Source: Podospora comata
Lineage: Eukaryota > Ascomycota > Sordariomycetes > Sordariales > Podosporaceae
Assembly: GCA_017354895.1 (NCBI GenBank)
Contig: CP071499.1
Coordinates: 1,674,001-1,738,000, forward strand
Length of the DNA stretch: 64,000 nt
Direction of reading: 5' to 3'
Shown here: positions 54,748 through 64,000 of the stretch, one piece after another
How the letters are laid out: each line of letters starts with the position of its first letter
Position numbering within the stretch: position 1 is the first letter of the stretch
Notes under the pieces: generated by a model
The model's input: only the letters and a program-made list of their open reading frames with translations
What the model was told of the DNA's origin: nothing
The model's database searches: none
Program-made: the position numbers and the translations under genes

Positions 54748-57642
54748 CTTGAAAGCAATACAAAGAAAACGAGCGCGACGGCAGCCAACGAGAACGCGCT
54801 GCCTGTGTTGTTGTTGTTGTTGTTGTTGTGGCGGTGGTGGTTGTTGCGAACCGGAGCCGGAGCTACACTGTCGAGGTTTCTAGGAGGGGCAAGCAAGCAG
54901 CCGCTCTCTCTCGCGCCGGGCGAGGGTCTGCAAAAAAAAAAAAAGCGAAAGAAAGAAGAGCAAGAAGAATATCAAGCTTTTGGCCGTCTGCTATGCATTC
55001 GGTATATCTTTTCCAATACTAATTGAGAGGTTGGAGCGCAATCCGTTTTCCGTGTTATGTTTTTTTTCCCTGCTCGGTCGAAAGTATGCAGCGGTTTTCG
55101 TCTCGTCTGATGAGGACACAGGTGGCTCGTGGGTGCGCTCGTGGCTCGGCGGCGGCGGCGGGCGGAGGAGGGCCGTGATAGTTAAGCAAGCGTTACCTAG
55201 GGTTGGATATGCGCTGGGGCTGCTTGGGTTCGTGTTCTTGCCGTCTGTGGTGTTTCCCCAGTGATATGGCTGACCCAAGGGAATTTGTCCAGACACCAGA
55301 TCAAAGTTCCGTTTGTATGGTGTGTGTTTACTTGGTAGCGCAAACGAATGTGTTCTGATAGAGCATGGAGAGAAGTGTTGCTGGTAAGTTTCATTCGAGG
55401 CCCCCTGCTGCGGTGGTGTCGAACAGCAAAGTCTGGGGACGGGCTGGTTTCAAGAAACCTCAACCAACCCCTGCTCGAGAAATTCTGGACCCCTGGGGCC
55501 TGCACGCCTGACAGGGTCACGACACACAGTGCGCCGTGGCTGTTTTTGGTTGTGGTTGGCCTGCTGAAGTTTGGGTCGAGGGCGGCTCACCAAGGACGGG
55601 ACAAGAGAGGACACGAGGCGGCTGCGCCACACACGAGCAGTTCTCCCATCCTTTCAACGCTCTTTTCCTATTAACTCTAATTTGAGGCTTGAAGATTGAA
55701 GAAAATCCTAGATTAGAACATAGCGTCCTATCTCGATATGTCCCCCTACCAAACTATCAATCACCTGCCACCAGTACCAAGACCCAAGTACGCCCCTTCA
55801 TCTCAGGGTTCTCTTCAACAAAAAAACTATAAATTGTCCCCCTTCCCCCCATCCCCCGCAGAGCTTGCAAGTTATTACAGCGTCGTCAGCAGCTGGAAAT
55901 GAAGCCACCAGTGTCCCTCGGCTCATGGAATCCCAGCAATATCACGCCGTTGAAATCCACATGCCTGCAGACGTCTAAATACATAACTGCCCTCAAAGTC
56001 CGTCCTACACATACAACCCCATCTACAATGTAGATCTCTCTCTCCCGCCAGATCTCAGGGATTCGCGATGCCCACATGGGATGACATCGAACCAGACAAA
56101 GAAACAGACAGACCTGAGAACCTCGGGACGCACAGGCCAAGGTACCAAACACCCAAACTCCCCCGACCTCCCCTCACATCAACCCCCTCCCCTGAAGTTT
56201 GCAGATCCCCGTACTCTGTACCTACATAACGTAAGCTTTCCATTGTAGAGTGCAACAACAAGGTCAGCTTTCTGGAAGAGTTTATCCATCTTACTCTGTC
56301 CATTACTGTAGGACATGCCCATGCAATTTATATAGGATGTTATCAGCGAAGCAATCACACCTCAAATAATATAGGTTTCACAACAAATCCGTAGCATCTT
56401 CAAATACCACATCTGCTCATCATAGCTCACGTCTGTGCGATCAAACCAGGTAAGCTCCTGTAACTCTCCCAAGAGTCACAGCCAAGCTCCCTCTACTCAT
56501 GTACCTAACATGTTCCAGCACTTCCGAACCCTGAAAATCGTGGCAGTGCAAACAAAAAAACTGGGTACCTCAATCAGCTTATTCGTCTTGGGTTTTCCCT
56601 TCGAAGTACCTCAACGTCCGCCCTTCCCAGTGCCAGACTGCTGGTGCCTTTTTCTCTTTACCTCTCTTTACAATAATTCAGACAACTCTTCTCAATTCGT
56701 ACATTGCTACATAACACCCCATCAACACTCTCCTCTCCCCCTATCTCTCAGGATCAAGTCAACAATCTGGACTCAGGGCAAAAGCTTTCTATAATCGTCA
56801 AAAGAAGATCGAAAATCAGAAGTGACAAAAAGCCAAAAGGGTGACAGTGAGAACTGAGAAAGAAAAAAAAAGAAGAGGTCCCCAGTGCCCACCCTTCTTT
56901 CCCTTCCACCACTCTGAAATCCATCTTACTTTTGTCAAAAACCAGAAAACCCCCCACCCATCCTCCAAATCGTCATCCCCCTAGTGACTCTCAACTAGCT
57001 ACGTCGACTACCGAACTCAGCTAGATAGCCCCTTGCCGTGAGAAGCTGGGTCTATCTCTGAAACTAACAGACCCCCAGTTGAGATGGACGAGAAAAAAAA
57101 AGCCGAAGCCTGCCTCCAATGATTGATTCCAAAAGCCAACGCCATGACAAGCCTGCTGAAAAGCCAGCTCCAGCCGTTGATAAGCCCCCCTGGCCCATCC
57201 CATCCCCAGCCAATGCAGAAATTTTGCCCATCCATGGTAGTGTTACAGATAAATGCTGGGTATAAAATTGCAATGCTGTGGCCTGCATGCGGTAACGTCG
57301 ATTCAGCCCAAAGGCTGAAAGTGGTTTGATTAATGATATTGCGTTGCTGCGCAAGTAATGAGTGACCGTGCTGGCCCACGCAGATGCAAAAAGATCGCAA
57401 AAATGATGAAATTTCGGCAGAACTTCGCAATCGTGATACCGTCGTCATCCTCTTCGATGTGTTGCCGAAAACTTACCTGGGCATTTCACAATACGAGCTA
57501 TCGATGATTGGCCGAAATGAGTACCTTCGAAAACAAAAACGGGACGGGGTCAGAACCTTTTCCTTCGAAGAAAGATGTCACGGCTGAACTACAACCGTAT
57601 CTCAGAGATATGGGCAAGAAAAACCTGTACAGAGCCCGCCGA
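54748..57642. other. Intergenic region
   Basis: About 2.9 kb with no supportable gene. It holds the NIPA promoter and leader with short GTT and GGC runs near 54810-54840 and 55145-55165, then from 55680 to 57000 a mostly pyrimidine-rich + strand with AT-rich spots, and the 3' flank of the acidic protein gene. Confidence 0.5.
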
Positions 57643-60525
57643 TTATGTCCGACGACGCTTGTGATCTATCCATATGTAAGTATGAGCACATCGTATTGGG
57701 GAAAGGTGGGAACGCATACCGGATTCCTCAGCGAGGCTCTCTGCATCGTCAGTTCTGTATCGTTTTCCAGTGGGGCTCGACGGAGCAAGGTCAAGGTCAG
57801 GCTGCGGTTCAAATGTGATGTCTCCTTCCGCCTCGTCATGCACCTCTTCGTACTCATCCCCATCATTGCCCCAGTCAATTTCATCACCATCTTCCACTGG
57901 GGCCGCTACGGAGTGTGGCGCGCTGTTATCTGGCGTGAAAGAATCATCTGCCCCATCGTTCTCGTCGTAGTCAATTTCGTCGCCGTTCATGGTCGTGCTC
58001 GTATGATCGGACGCTGTGTCTCCTGTTGCTGATGCAGACGGCCCCTGTTGCGGATCTTTACTCACAGTGGGGGACATGCCCCGAGAGACTTGTGAAATCT
58101 CAGCCTGCCAGTCCGTTTCCAGAGCGTCTTCATTGTTATCGGCTGCGGAGTTGGTAACCTCGAGCACGCCGTTCAATATTTCTCCGCCTTGACCGCCGTC
58201 GCCTTCTTGCTCGTCGATTGTTGAGAGGCCGCCGTCCTGGTCAAAAGCGAGGAGAAGATCGTTATCTTGAAAGCGAGGAATGTTAGCGTCGCTGTAGTGA
58301 CCAAAACTGATGCTTATCTGCGAACTGGCGCGAGAGTGAGACGTAAAGAAATTGTTGGTCAATGGCGATGCCGCGTCCAACATATTCAAGCCCTCTTCCT
58401 CCACGTTGTCCTCGTCATCAGAATAATCGATGATGTACTCCTCATCGACGGTAAAGCTTGACGAACCCAGCTCAGATGTCGCTCTGGACCCAAGTTGAGT
58501 TCCGCTTGCACCCTCCAGCTCGCAAGGTTCGTCATCATCATCATAATCGATGTCAAATTCAACTTCGGGGGTGGCGGGCTGCGACGCCCTGGTCGAACTC
58601 GTACTGGACAAAAGCAGATTGTTGGTGGGGTGTAAAGAAAAAGGGGGTTTACCATTTGAACCTGTTGTCAGTTCAAACACACCATTGCTGGTGAGTTGAG
58701 CCTCTTCAGTTGTTTCCAGCTCTGTGATGACATCGAAGGCCTCATCGGCGTCCTTCATTTCCTGCTCATCCACATGGACATCGACAGACTCGTAGGAAAC
58801 CTGTTCTTGAGAAAAGTCCAAGGTATTGGAATCCTCAGCGTGGACAGTCTCGAGGGTTGCTTGATGTACAACCTGATCATCATGGTCTGGCTGCCCTTCA
58901 GCTGCTAGCTCTGGCGATTGGGAGTGTGTGCTGGAGATGGCAGCATCTTCGTTTTGAGTGGTAGCGTCGTTCTCAACAGCAGGCGATACGCAAGGATTGC
59001 GGCTTTGATCATGGCTAGAAGCGATGCCATTGACTGGGGTCTCGTTTTCATAGCTATTATGGGCCGTGTTATCATCCTCGTCAACAAGGAGTTCTTCGTT
59101 GACCCATCCGTTCTGATGGTTAGATTCGGTATGCTCAGAATGCTCATGTTCAGAGAGCACGCTTCCAGATCGGCATGGCGATTCGCCGCCATACTTGGCC
59201 TCATCAAGAAGTTGTAGGAAGCGCTCTTCGCAATCGTGCTGGACAATCAACTGCAAAACAGGAACTGAGGCGATGGCGGTGTCTTTTGCCGCCAATGCAG
59301 CGTGGCAATCCAGTAGTTCACGGAGTGTCCGGCTGAGAAACCTTTCACTAGACCTTTCGCCAAACTCGAGGTCCAGAGAGTCAAAACTGACCAAGAGGGT
59401 ATCGGTAGGGGCAATTTCGTTCGCAATGACTTGGCGAAGAGAAGAGAGAAACTGTGCAAGGGGCTCATCCATCTTCTTGACATCCGACAGAAAGTAAGCG
59501 TCTGGGTCGTCATTTGCAGTCCCAAACAGCGAGTAGTTGACGTCATTGTAAAAGACCTCAATGTCGGGAACACCATGAAGAGAACTCGCAAGATCTTCGA
59601 TCGCCTTGTCAACTTCACTGAGGCCGCCTCTGGGTTCCTCGTCATCATCCATGAGGTAATCCTCGTTGCCATCAGCATGATTTGAGCCGGCCTCATAGTC
59701 CATATCGCTGTGGCTGCCCAGTTCAGGAACCTTCTCCTTCTCGTCGTCATCATCATCATTATCATCATCATCATGATCAAGCTGGTCGTCAAGATCTTCT
59801 TCGACCATAGGCTTCTCTGATTCAATGTTGTTCAGTGAAACCGCCTGGTCTTCCTGTGCATGGATCTGGGGTTGGCCGCTGGAATTATCATGCTGAGGGC
59901 TTGGCTGTTCATCTGCTTCATACTCTGGCTGGTCCTCATGTTGAGGCTCAATCTGGTCCTCGGCTTCATACTCTGGCTCGTCCTCATGCTGAGGCTCAGA
60001 CTGGTCTTCAGCCTCAAACTCTGGCTCGTCTCCAAGCTGAGGCTCGGCCTGGTTCTCAGCTTCATACTCCGGTTGGTCCTCATGCAGAGGGTCCAACTCG
60101 TCTTCCGCTTGATACTCCGGCTGCTCAGCATCTGCGACGGCCAGATCTTGGGCATTCTCGTCAGCCTTGACGGCCTCCGTGGTCAAGCTGTAGTCCTCTT
60201 CGTAGCCGATCTCTTCTTGATACTCCAGGCCTGTCGCCGCGATCTCATCACCCGCTAGTTCGTTCGGGGGGTCTTCATCTTCAGCTGAATTGGTCGCGGC
60301 ATGCTCCGATTGAGCTTCTTCTTCGTCGTCTTCATAGCCAATCTCGTCAACTTGATCGACTACATTCTTGGTGATTACTGCAGGGGCGTCTTGTTGGTTC
60401 TCATCTGCCTGATCATAAACGCCATCCAGCTGGAAATCAAATCCATCGGCATCAAAATCCGGGACAGCCTCCTGATCTAACTGGCCTAAGGGGCCAGGGT
60501 CCACGGCCAGCTCAACCTGGTCCAT
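57643..60525 (-). CDS. Acidic repeat protein of unknown function
   Basis: The minus strand frame opens with ATGGACCAGGTTGAG and runs 960 codons. With a 54-nt intron at 57666-57719 (GTATGC donor, gatag acceptor), the product is 942 residues and ends SDHKRRRT. Both forms are open. I recognise no named family. Residues 134-213 are five tandem 16-residue units of the type DEPEYEAEDQIEPQHE. A predicted folded part lies near residues 310-450: VFYNDVNYSLFG, DAYFLSDVKKMDEPLAQFLSSLRQVIANEI, LLVSFDSLDLEFGERSSE and QLIVQHDCEERFLQLL. That block looks conserved in other filamentous fungi. The remainder is Glu/Asp/Ser-rich with many EEGE and DYDE motifs and a basic KRYRTDD/KRRR end, which fits a nuclear protein with histone-like partners. 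Any role is inference. Confidence 0.8.
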   Translation of the reverse strand: MDQVELAVDPGPLGQLDQEAVPDFDADGFDFQLDGVYDQADENQQDAPAVITKNVVDQVDEIGYEDDEEEAQSEHAATNSAEDEDPPNELAGDEIAATGLEYQEEIGYEEDYSLTTEAVKADENAQDLAVADAEQPEYQAEDELDPLHEDQPEYEAENQAEPQLGDEPEFEAEDQSEPQHEDEPEYEAEDQIEPQHEDQPEYEADEQPSPQHDNSSGQPQIHAQEDQAVSLNNIESEKPMVEEDLDDQLDHDDDDNDDDDDEKEKVPELGSHSDMDYEAGSNHADGNEDYLMDDDEEPRGGLSEVDKAIEDLASSLHGVPDIEVFYNDVNYSLFGTANDDPDAYFLSDVKKMDEPLAQFLSSLRQVIANEIAPTDTLLVSFDSLDLEFGERSSERFLSRTLRELLDCHAALAAKDTAIASVPVLQLIVQHDCEERFLQLLDEAKYGGESPCRSGSVLSEHEHSEHTESNHQNGWVNEELLVDEDDNTAHNSYENETPVNGIASSHDQSRNPCVSPAVENDATTQNEDAAISSTHSQSPELAAEGQPDHDDQVVHQATLETVHAEDSNTLDFSQEQVSYESVDVHVDEQEMKDADEAFDVITELETTEEAQLTSNGVFELTTGSNGKPPFSLHPTNNLLLSSTSSTRASQPATPEVEFDIDYDDDDEPCELEGASGTQLGSRATSELGSSSFTVDEEYIIDYSDDEDNVEEEGLNMLDAASPLTNNFFTSHSRASSQISISFGHYSDANIPRFQDNDLLLAFDQDGGLSTIDEQEGDGGQGGEILNGVLEVTNSAADNNEDALETDWQAEISQVSRGMSPTVSKDPQQGPSASATGDTASDHTSTTMNGDEIDYDENDGADDSFTPDNSAPHSVAAPVEDGDEIDWGNDGDEYEEVHDEAEGDITFEPQPDLDLAPSSPTGKRYRTDDAESLAEESGMRSHLSPIRCAHTYIWIDHKRRRT
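59887..60126 (-). repeat. Five 48-bp coding repeats in the acidic protein gene
   Basis: Five adjacent units of 16 codons share the pattern D-(E/Q)-P-E-(Y/F)-E-A-E-D-Q-x-E-P-Q-H-E. Substitutions differ between units, so the expansion is not very recent. The repeat gives a proline- and acid-rich disordered segment. Confidence 0.85.
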
Positions 60526-61511
60526 GGTGAGCTGGGTTGGAGATGGGTGATATGTCGAACGCAGCCCGACGCGTAGGCTACGTTTTTTGGTTGGTTATGA
60601 GCGGCTATTGCCGTGTTGGTTGGTAGGAAGTAGATGGTGGAAAGCGGTGGGCTTGATGCTGAAAATCCGCAGGATTATCGACGGCGCCAGTGGCTGGACG
60701 TGGGGCTGATGTCGAGTTTACGTTTTTCTCACGGCAAACGCCGAAATCGAGCGATAATGGTTGTACACGCTCAGTCCAGTCGATACGGTAGGACCGGAGG
60801 GCTGGAGTGGAAAAGTCGAGTGGCGCGCGGAATTCAGGTTACGGTTGATGGTCAACTACTGAGTTTAGGTTGTGGTTTGGGCGAATCCAGCACATGGGCA
60901 AGAGCTCGAAGCGGAAATGGAGAAAGTTCTTGTTCTTGTACAGGAAGCTCCTGAAGAACGGTGGGATGCCGACTTCTAATTTTTCAGAAGCAGAAGTCGA
61001 GAGCGGGTCGAGTGAATTTGCTGTTGAAGTCAAGAGCGAAATCTTGTGGAATGGATGAAGGCAGGTAGGTCGGGACTTCTTATACTCTGCTGACGCGCGC
61101 AGAGGAGAGTAATCGAAAGCGTGTTTGTCGGAAAAGTGAAAGAGCACTGGAGAAGCGGCAATTCATTTGAATAATCGAGTGGAGGACGGCCCGCATTCAG
61201 TTTAGTGGACTGACACCCGTCTGGCAGCCTGGACCTGGTCCGTGCCCATCCATATGTCCTCAGACAGGGGAAAGAGCTTCACTTCACAGTGGTGGCACGG
61301 TCAGGGTGGATGCCAGCTGGCAGCCCCTCGTCAGGCACACCTCAGCTGCCACTGAGTGCTGGAAAGACCACCTATCGACCACAGTTGTATCATTTCCGGG
61401 AGGTGAAGCTACAATTGCCAGTAATTAACGGCTCGACCGACACCGACACCGACACCAACCCGACCTCTCCCAACTGAGCCCCAGCAACCCGTCCAGCTGT
61501 TGAATTCAAGA
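60526..61511. promoter_or_regulatory. Divergent promoter between acidic protein and delta-COP genes
   Basis: The two genes face away from each other across 986 bp. I found no gene here. Leader and promoter elements for both must lie in it; no clear TATA box is seen near either start. Confidence 0.5.
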
Positions 61512-63281
61512 TGGTAGCCCTCCCGAGATGATGCAATCCAGAGCGCAACAAACAGCTGATCATTGCGCCTTAGGTTGTCCTCGCTGCGTCCATCTGCACT
61601 CGGGGCGGCAAGGCTGTTCTGGCCAGGGCCTTCCACGACATCAAGCGCACTCGTGTCGAAGCCCTCCTCGCATCTTTCCCCAAGGCTGCCAACTCGGGCA
61701 CCCAACACACCACCGTCGAACAGGATAATGTTCGATTCGTATACCAGCCATTGGATGAGCTCTACATGGTGCTCATCACCAACAAGCAGTCCAACATCCT
61801 CCAGGACATCGACTCCCTCCACCTCTTCGCCCAGGTCGTTACCAGCACTTGCAAGAGCCTCGACGAGCGAGAAATCCTCCGAAATGCCTTCGAACTTATC
61901 AGTGCCTTCGACGAGATCGTCACCCTGGGTTACCGTGAGAACCTGACTGTCAGCCAAATTAGGACATTCTTGGAAATGGAGTCTCACGAGGAGCGCATCC
62001 AGGAGATTATTGCTCGGGTAGGTGGAATAATACTTTTATGGGCTGCTTGGGGTTCTGACACCGGTGTAGAACAAGGAACTCGAGGCTACCGAAGAGCGCA
62101 AGAGGAAGGCGAAGCAGCTGGAGATGCAGCGCAAGGAGTCTGGGAGAGCTGGCCGCCCCGGTGGCATGGCTTCACGACCAGCCGTATACCCAACATACAC
62201 ACCCCCTGTCCGACCGGCTGTTACTGAGACATACGATACCTACGAGGCGGAGAAGAACAAATCTAAGTACGTTGCCTTCACAGTCTGGACGTTTGGTGGG
62301 CGGGAACTGACAGAATCAGGTTTGGAGCGCCCAAGGGCAAGGGTATGCAGCTGGGCAAGAAGTCCAAGACTACAGATATGTTCGAGCGTGTGAAGACCGA
62401 GCTGGGGCCAGTGGACGACGCACCCCTTGTACCGGTTGCCACTCCTTCTGCCCCAGAACCGGCCGCCGCTTCCCGTGTATCAACGTCCCTGGACCGGGAT
62501 GCGATCCACGTTACCGTCAACGAAGCCATCACAGCCAAACTGTCCAGGGATGGGGCCCTCAATTCGTTCTCCATCAGCGGTGACTTGACATTGCGCGTGT
62601 CAGATCCATCACTCACCAAGCTCAAGCTTAATCTCAATGCTACTCCTTCGCACGGTGCCCAGTTCCGGACACATCCAAATGTCGACAAGAATCTGTTCAA
62701 CAGCACGAAAGCGATCCAGATGGCTAACACGGCGAGGGGCTTCCCTGTCAACAACGCGGTTGGTGTGCTGCGCTGGAGAGTTGCGCCCAAGGCCGACGAT
62801 ACGAGTATCTTGCCGATTGCGTTTACTGTCTGGGTCAACAAGGGTTCCGACGGCAACTGCTCGTTGACTGTCGAGTATGAGCTGTCGGGCGGTGATGAGC
62901 TCAAGGATGTTAGCATTGTGATCCCTTACCAGAGCGCCGAGCCATCCGTTGCCAGCTTCGATGCCACCTACGAGGTGTCTGGTGACAGCCTTGAGTGGTC
63001 CATTGGCACTGTCAACGAGGAGAATCCCAGCGGTGCTTTCGAGTTTGAGGCGCAGACGGATGACGAGAACGAGTTCTTCCCCATGCAAGTTCGCTTCTCC
63101 AAGACCTCGCCATTTGTGGATGTTGATGTAAGTTTTCCATCCTCTGACTGCGAACACAGAAGACAAACAGTATGCTAACTTTTTCTTCCAGGTCACCTCG
63201 GTGGAGCTTGTCGAAATGAACGAGGAGGTAACCTTCTCCAAGGAGGTGAAATCGGTAGCGGACTCGTACTTGATTGAATAA
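61512..63281 (+). CDS. RET2: Coatomer subunit delta (delta-COP, Ret2)
   Basis: Exons 61512-61514, 61574-62017, 62070-62266, 62320-63127 and 63192-63281, 513 residues. The first exon is the ATG alone; joined to the second it reads MVVLAASICTRGGKAVLARA, the normal start of the family. An N-terminal longin-like domain spans about residues 1-140 (NVRFVYQPLDELYMVLITNKQ, LFELISAFDEIV-type block). A charged linker (EERKRKAKQLEMQRKE) is followed by the region FGAPKGKGMQLGKKSKTTDMFE, and the C-terminal mu-homology domain runs from about residue 260 to the end: HVTVNEAITAKLSRDGAL, LRVSDPSLTKLKLNLN, VGVLRWRV and EFFPMQVRFS. Delta-COP is part of the F-subcomplex of COPI, which coats retrograde Golgi-to-ER vesicles and binds cargo through this domain. 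All introns are 52-64 nt and close in frame. Confidence 0.97.
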
Positions 63282-63850
63282 ATGGAGGTGATTAAGGTGG
63301 TATAGGGATGAATCTGTTGTGTGTTTGGCGCACCGAGCAAGCATGTGTCTTTTTGGTGTCTGGTTAGAGAAGACTTGGGGAGGCGGATAGCTCCCCTAAT
63401 AAAATTGATTTGGCGTGTTTCTGCAAGAAATCGAATGCCTGGTGTATGTATTCGTACTGTTGCTATGGTGTATGTGGACAAGCATTTCAGGGGCTGCCCG
63501 TATTTTGACCGCTTGGGGGCAGCACAGTGCGAACGCTAGGGCCAATTATATCATGAATTCCTTCCACACTTCTCGCTGAACTCTGAAGAGCAAGAGCGCT
63601 ACACTCCAACGAAAAACAACGGCAAAACACGACGAATTCAAATCGAGAGAATTGCCTGAATGATTCTGACCCAGACTCTTGGTTAAAACTGGTAAATCAG
63701 ACATCGGTGACAAACTAGGAACAGTGATCCGCCGCGTTTTCAAGCCCAACCGCTCACACTCACTTCTCTCACCTCTCAACTCACTCACTTACATCGGTCA
63801 AGTTTCAACATTCTCAACCCCGCCAAAACTGCTTCATAAACAAACCAAAA
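63282..63850. other. Intergenic region
   Basis: About 570 bp between the delta-COP stop and the next start on the same strand. A pyrimidine-rich leader with ctcactc motifs lies at about 63751-63795. I see no gene. Confidence 0.5.
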
Positions 63851-64000
63851 ATGCCACCACCACCACTCCCAGATCTACCACCCCTCCTCCCCCTCCTCTC
63901 CCAATCCCGCCTCTCCACCGCCGGCGCGCCGATTTCAGAGAGCAACCCCGTCTTGGCCCTCAACCCAGCCATTGACCTCACCGCGACGGTTTCGGATGGT
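63851..64000 (+). CDS. Start of an unknown protein (partial)
   Basis: The ATG stands in caaaaATGCC, a good fungal start context, after a pyrimidine-rich leader. The visible 50 residues begin MPPPPLPDLPPLLPLLSQ and continue ISESNPVLALNPAIDLTATV to the window edge with no stop. The proline/leucine-rich beginning does not identify a family, and no signal peptide is clear. The gene runs out of the window, so its length and function cannot be judged. Confidence 0.6.
   Translation, partial: MPPPPLPDLPPLLPLLSQSRLSTAGAPISESNPVLALNPAIDLTATVSDG

Noticed and set aside
1-64000. Secondary metabolite cluster or other multi-gene system
   Set aside because: No PKS, NRPS, terpene cyclase, P450 or transporter cluster pattern was found. 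Neighbours are unrelated housekeeping genes.

Overview
The window comes from a filamentous ascomycete, most likely a Sordariomycete of the Sordariales type. The evidence is short introns (mostly 50-65 nt) with GTANGT donors, CTRAC-like branch points and YAG acceptors, long 5' leaders with CT tracts, glutamine/asparagine repeats inside regulatory proteins, and a set of conserved housekeeping proteins of fungal type. It is a euchromatic chromosomal segment. I saw no tRNA, rRNA, CRISPR array, prokaryotic operon, virus-like element or intact transposon.

Layout, left to right. 1-376: end of a phosducin-like protein. 2.4-5.1 kb: a 902-residue membrane-anchored fungal protein of unknown function. 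6.7-7.5 kb: Ran-binding protein RanBP1/Yrb1. 8.2-9.8 kb: a YEATS/ET protein of the Taf14 type. 12.0-15.5 kb: a Zn2Cys6 transcription factor. 16.1-16.9 kb: an AT-rich island with a minisatellite. 17.4-18.2 kb: a doubtful small gene. 18.3-23.5 kb: a large DUSP-type ubiquitin hydrolase (Ubp12 type). 24.5-27.8 kb: an insulysin-type M16 protease (Ste23). 27.8-32.9 kb: a 5-kb stretch with no gene I can support. 32.9-35.2 kb: head-to-head pair of the exosome cofactor Mpp6 and a complex I zinc subunit (NDUFS6 type). 36.5-37.3 kb: a small secreted cysteine-containing glycoprotein. 39.3-42.3 kb: a glutamine-rich protein with a conserved C-terminal half. 43.0-43.9 kb: an Efm4-type lysine methyltransferase. 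44.4-46.6 kb: PP2A scaffold subunit A. 47.7-50.2 kb: myotubularin phosphatase (Ymr1 type). 50.9-51.9 kb: ribosomal protein uS3. 53.0-54.7 kb: NIPA-type magnesium transporter. 57.6-60.5 kb: a very acidic repeat protein. 61.5-63.3 kb: delta-COP (Ret2). 63.85 kb to the end: the start of an unknown gene.

The genes are independent housekeeping and regulatory units, not a pathway cluster. Three divergent pairs share short promoters: Mpp6/NDUFS6, myotubularin/uS3 and acidic protein/Ret2. Exon models below were built by hand from splice signals and frame continuity, and every multi-exon model closes in frame. All family names come from recognised motifs; no search was run.

No clearly new biological system is visible. 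The best leads are the ubiquitin hydrolase, whose conserved-looking N-terminal exon has no in-frame ATG; a GC-AG intron and a C-terminal zinc knuckle in Mpp6; a stop-free 54-nt intron near the end of the acidic protein; a delta-COP gene whose first coding exon is only the ATG; and a 14/15-bp minisatellite in an AT-rich island.
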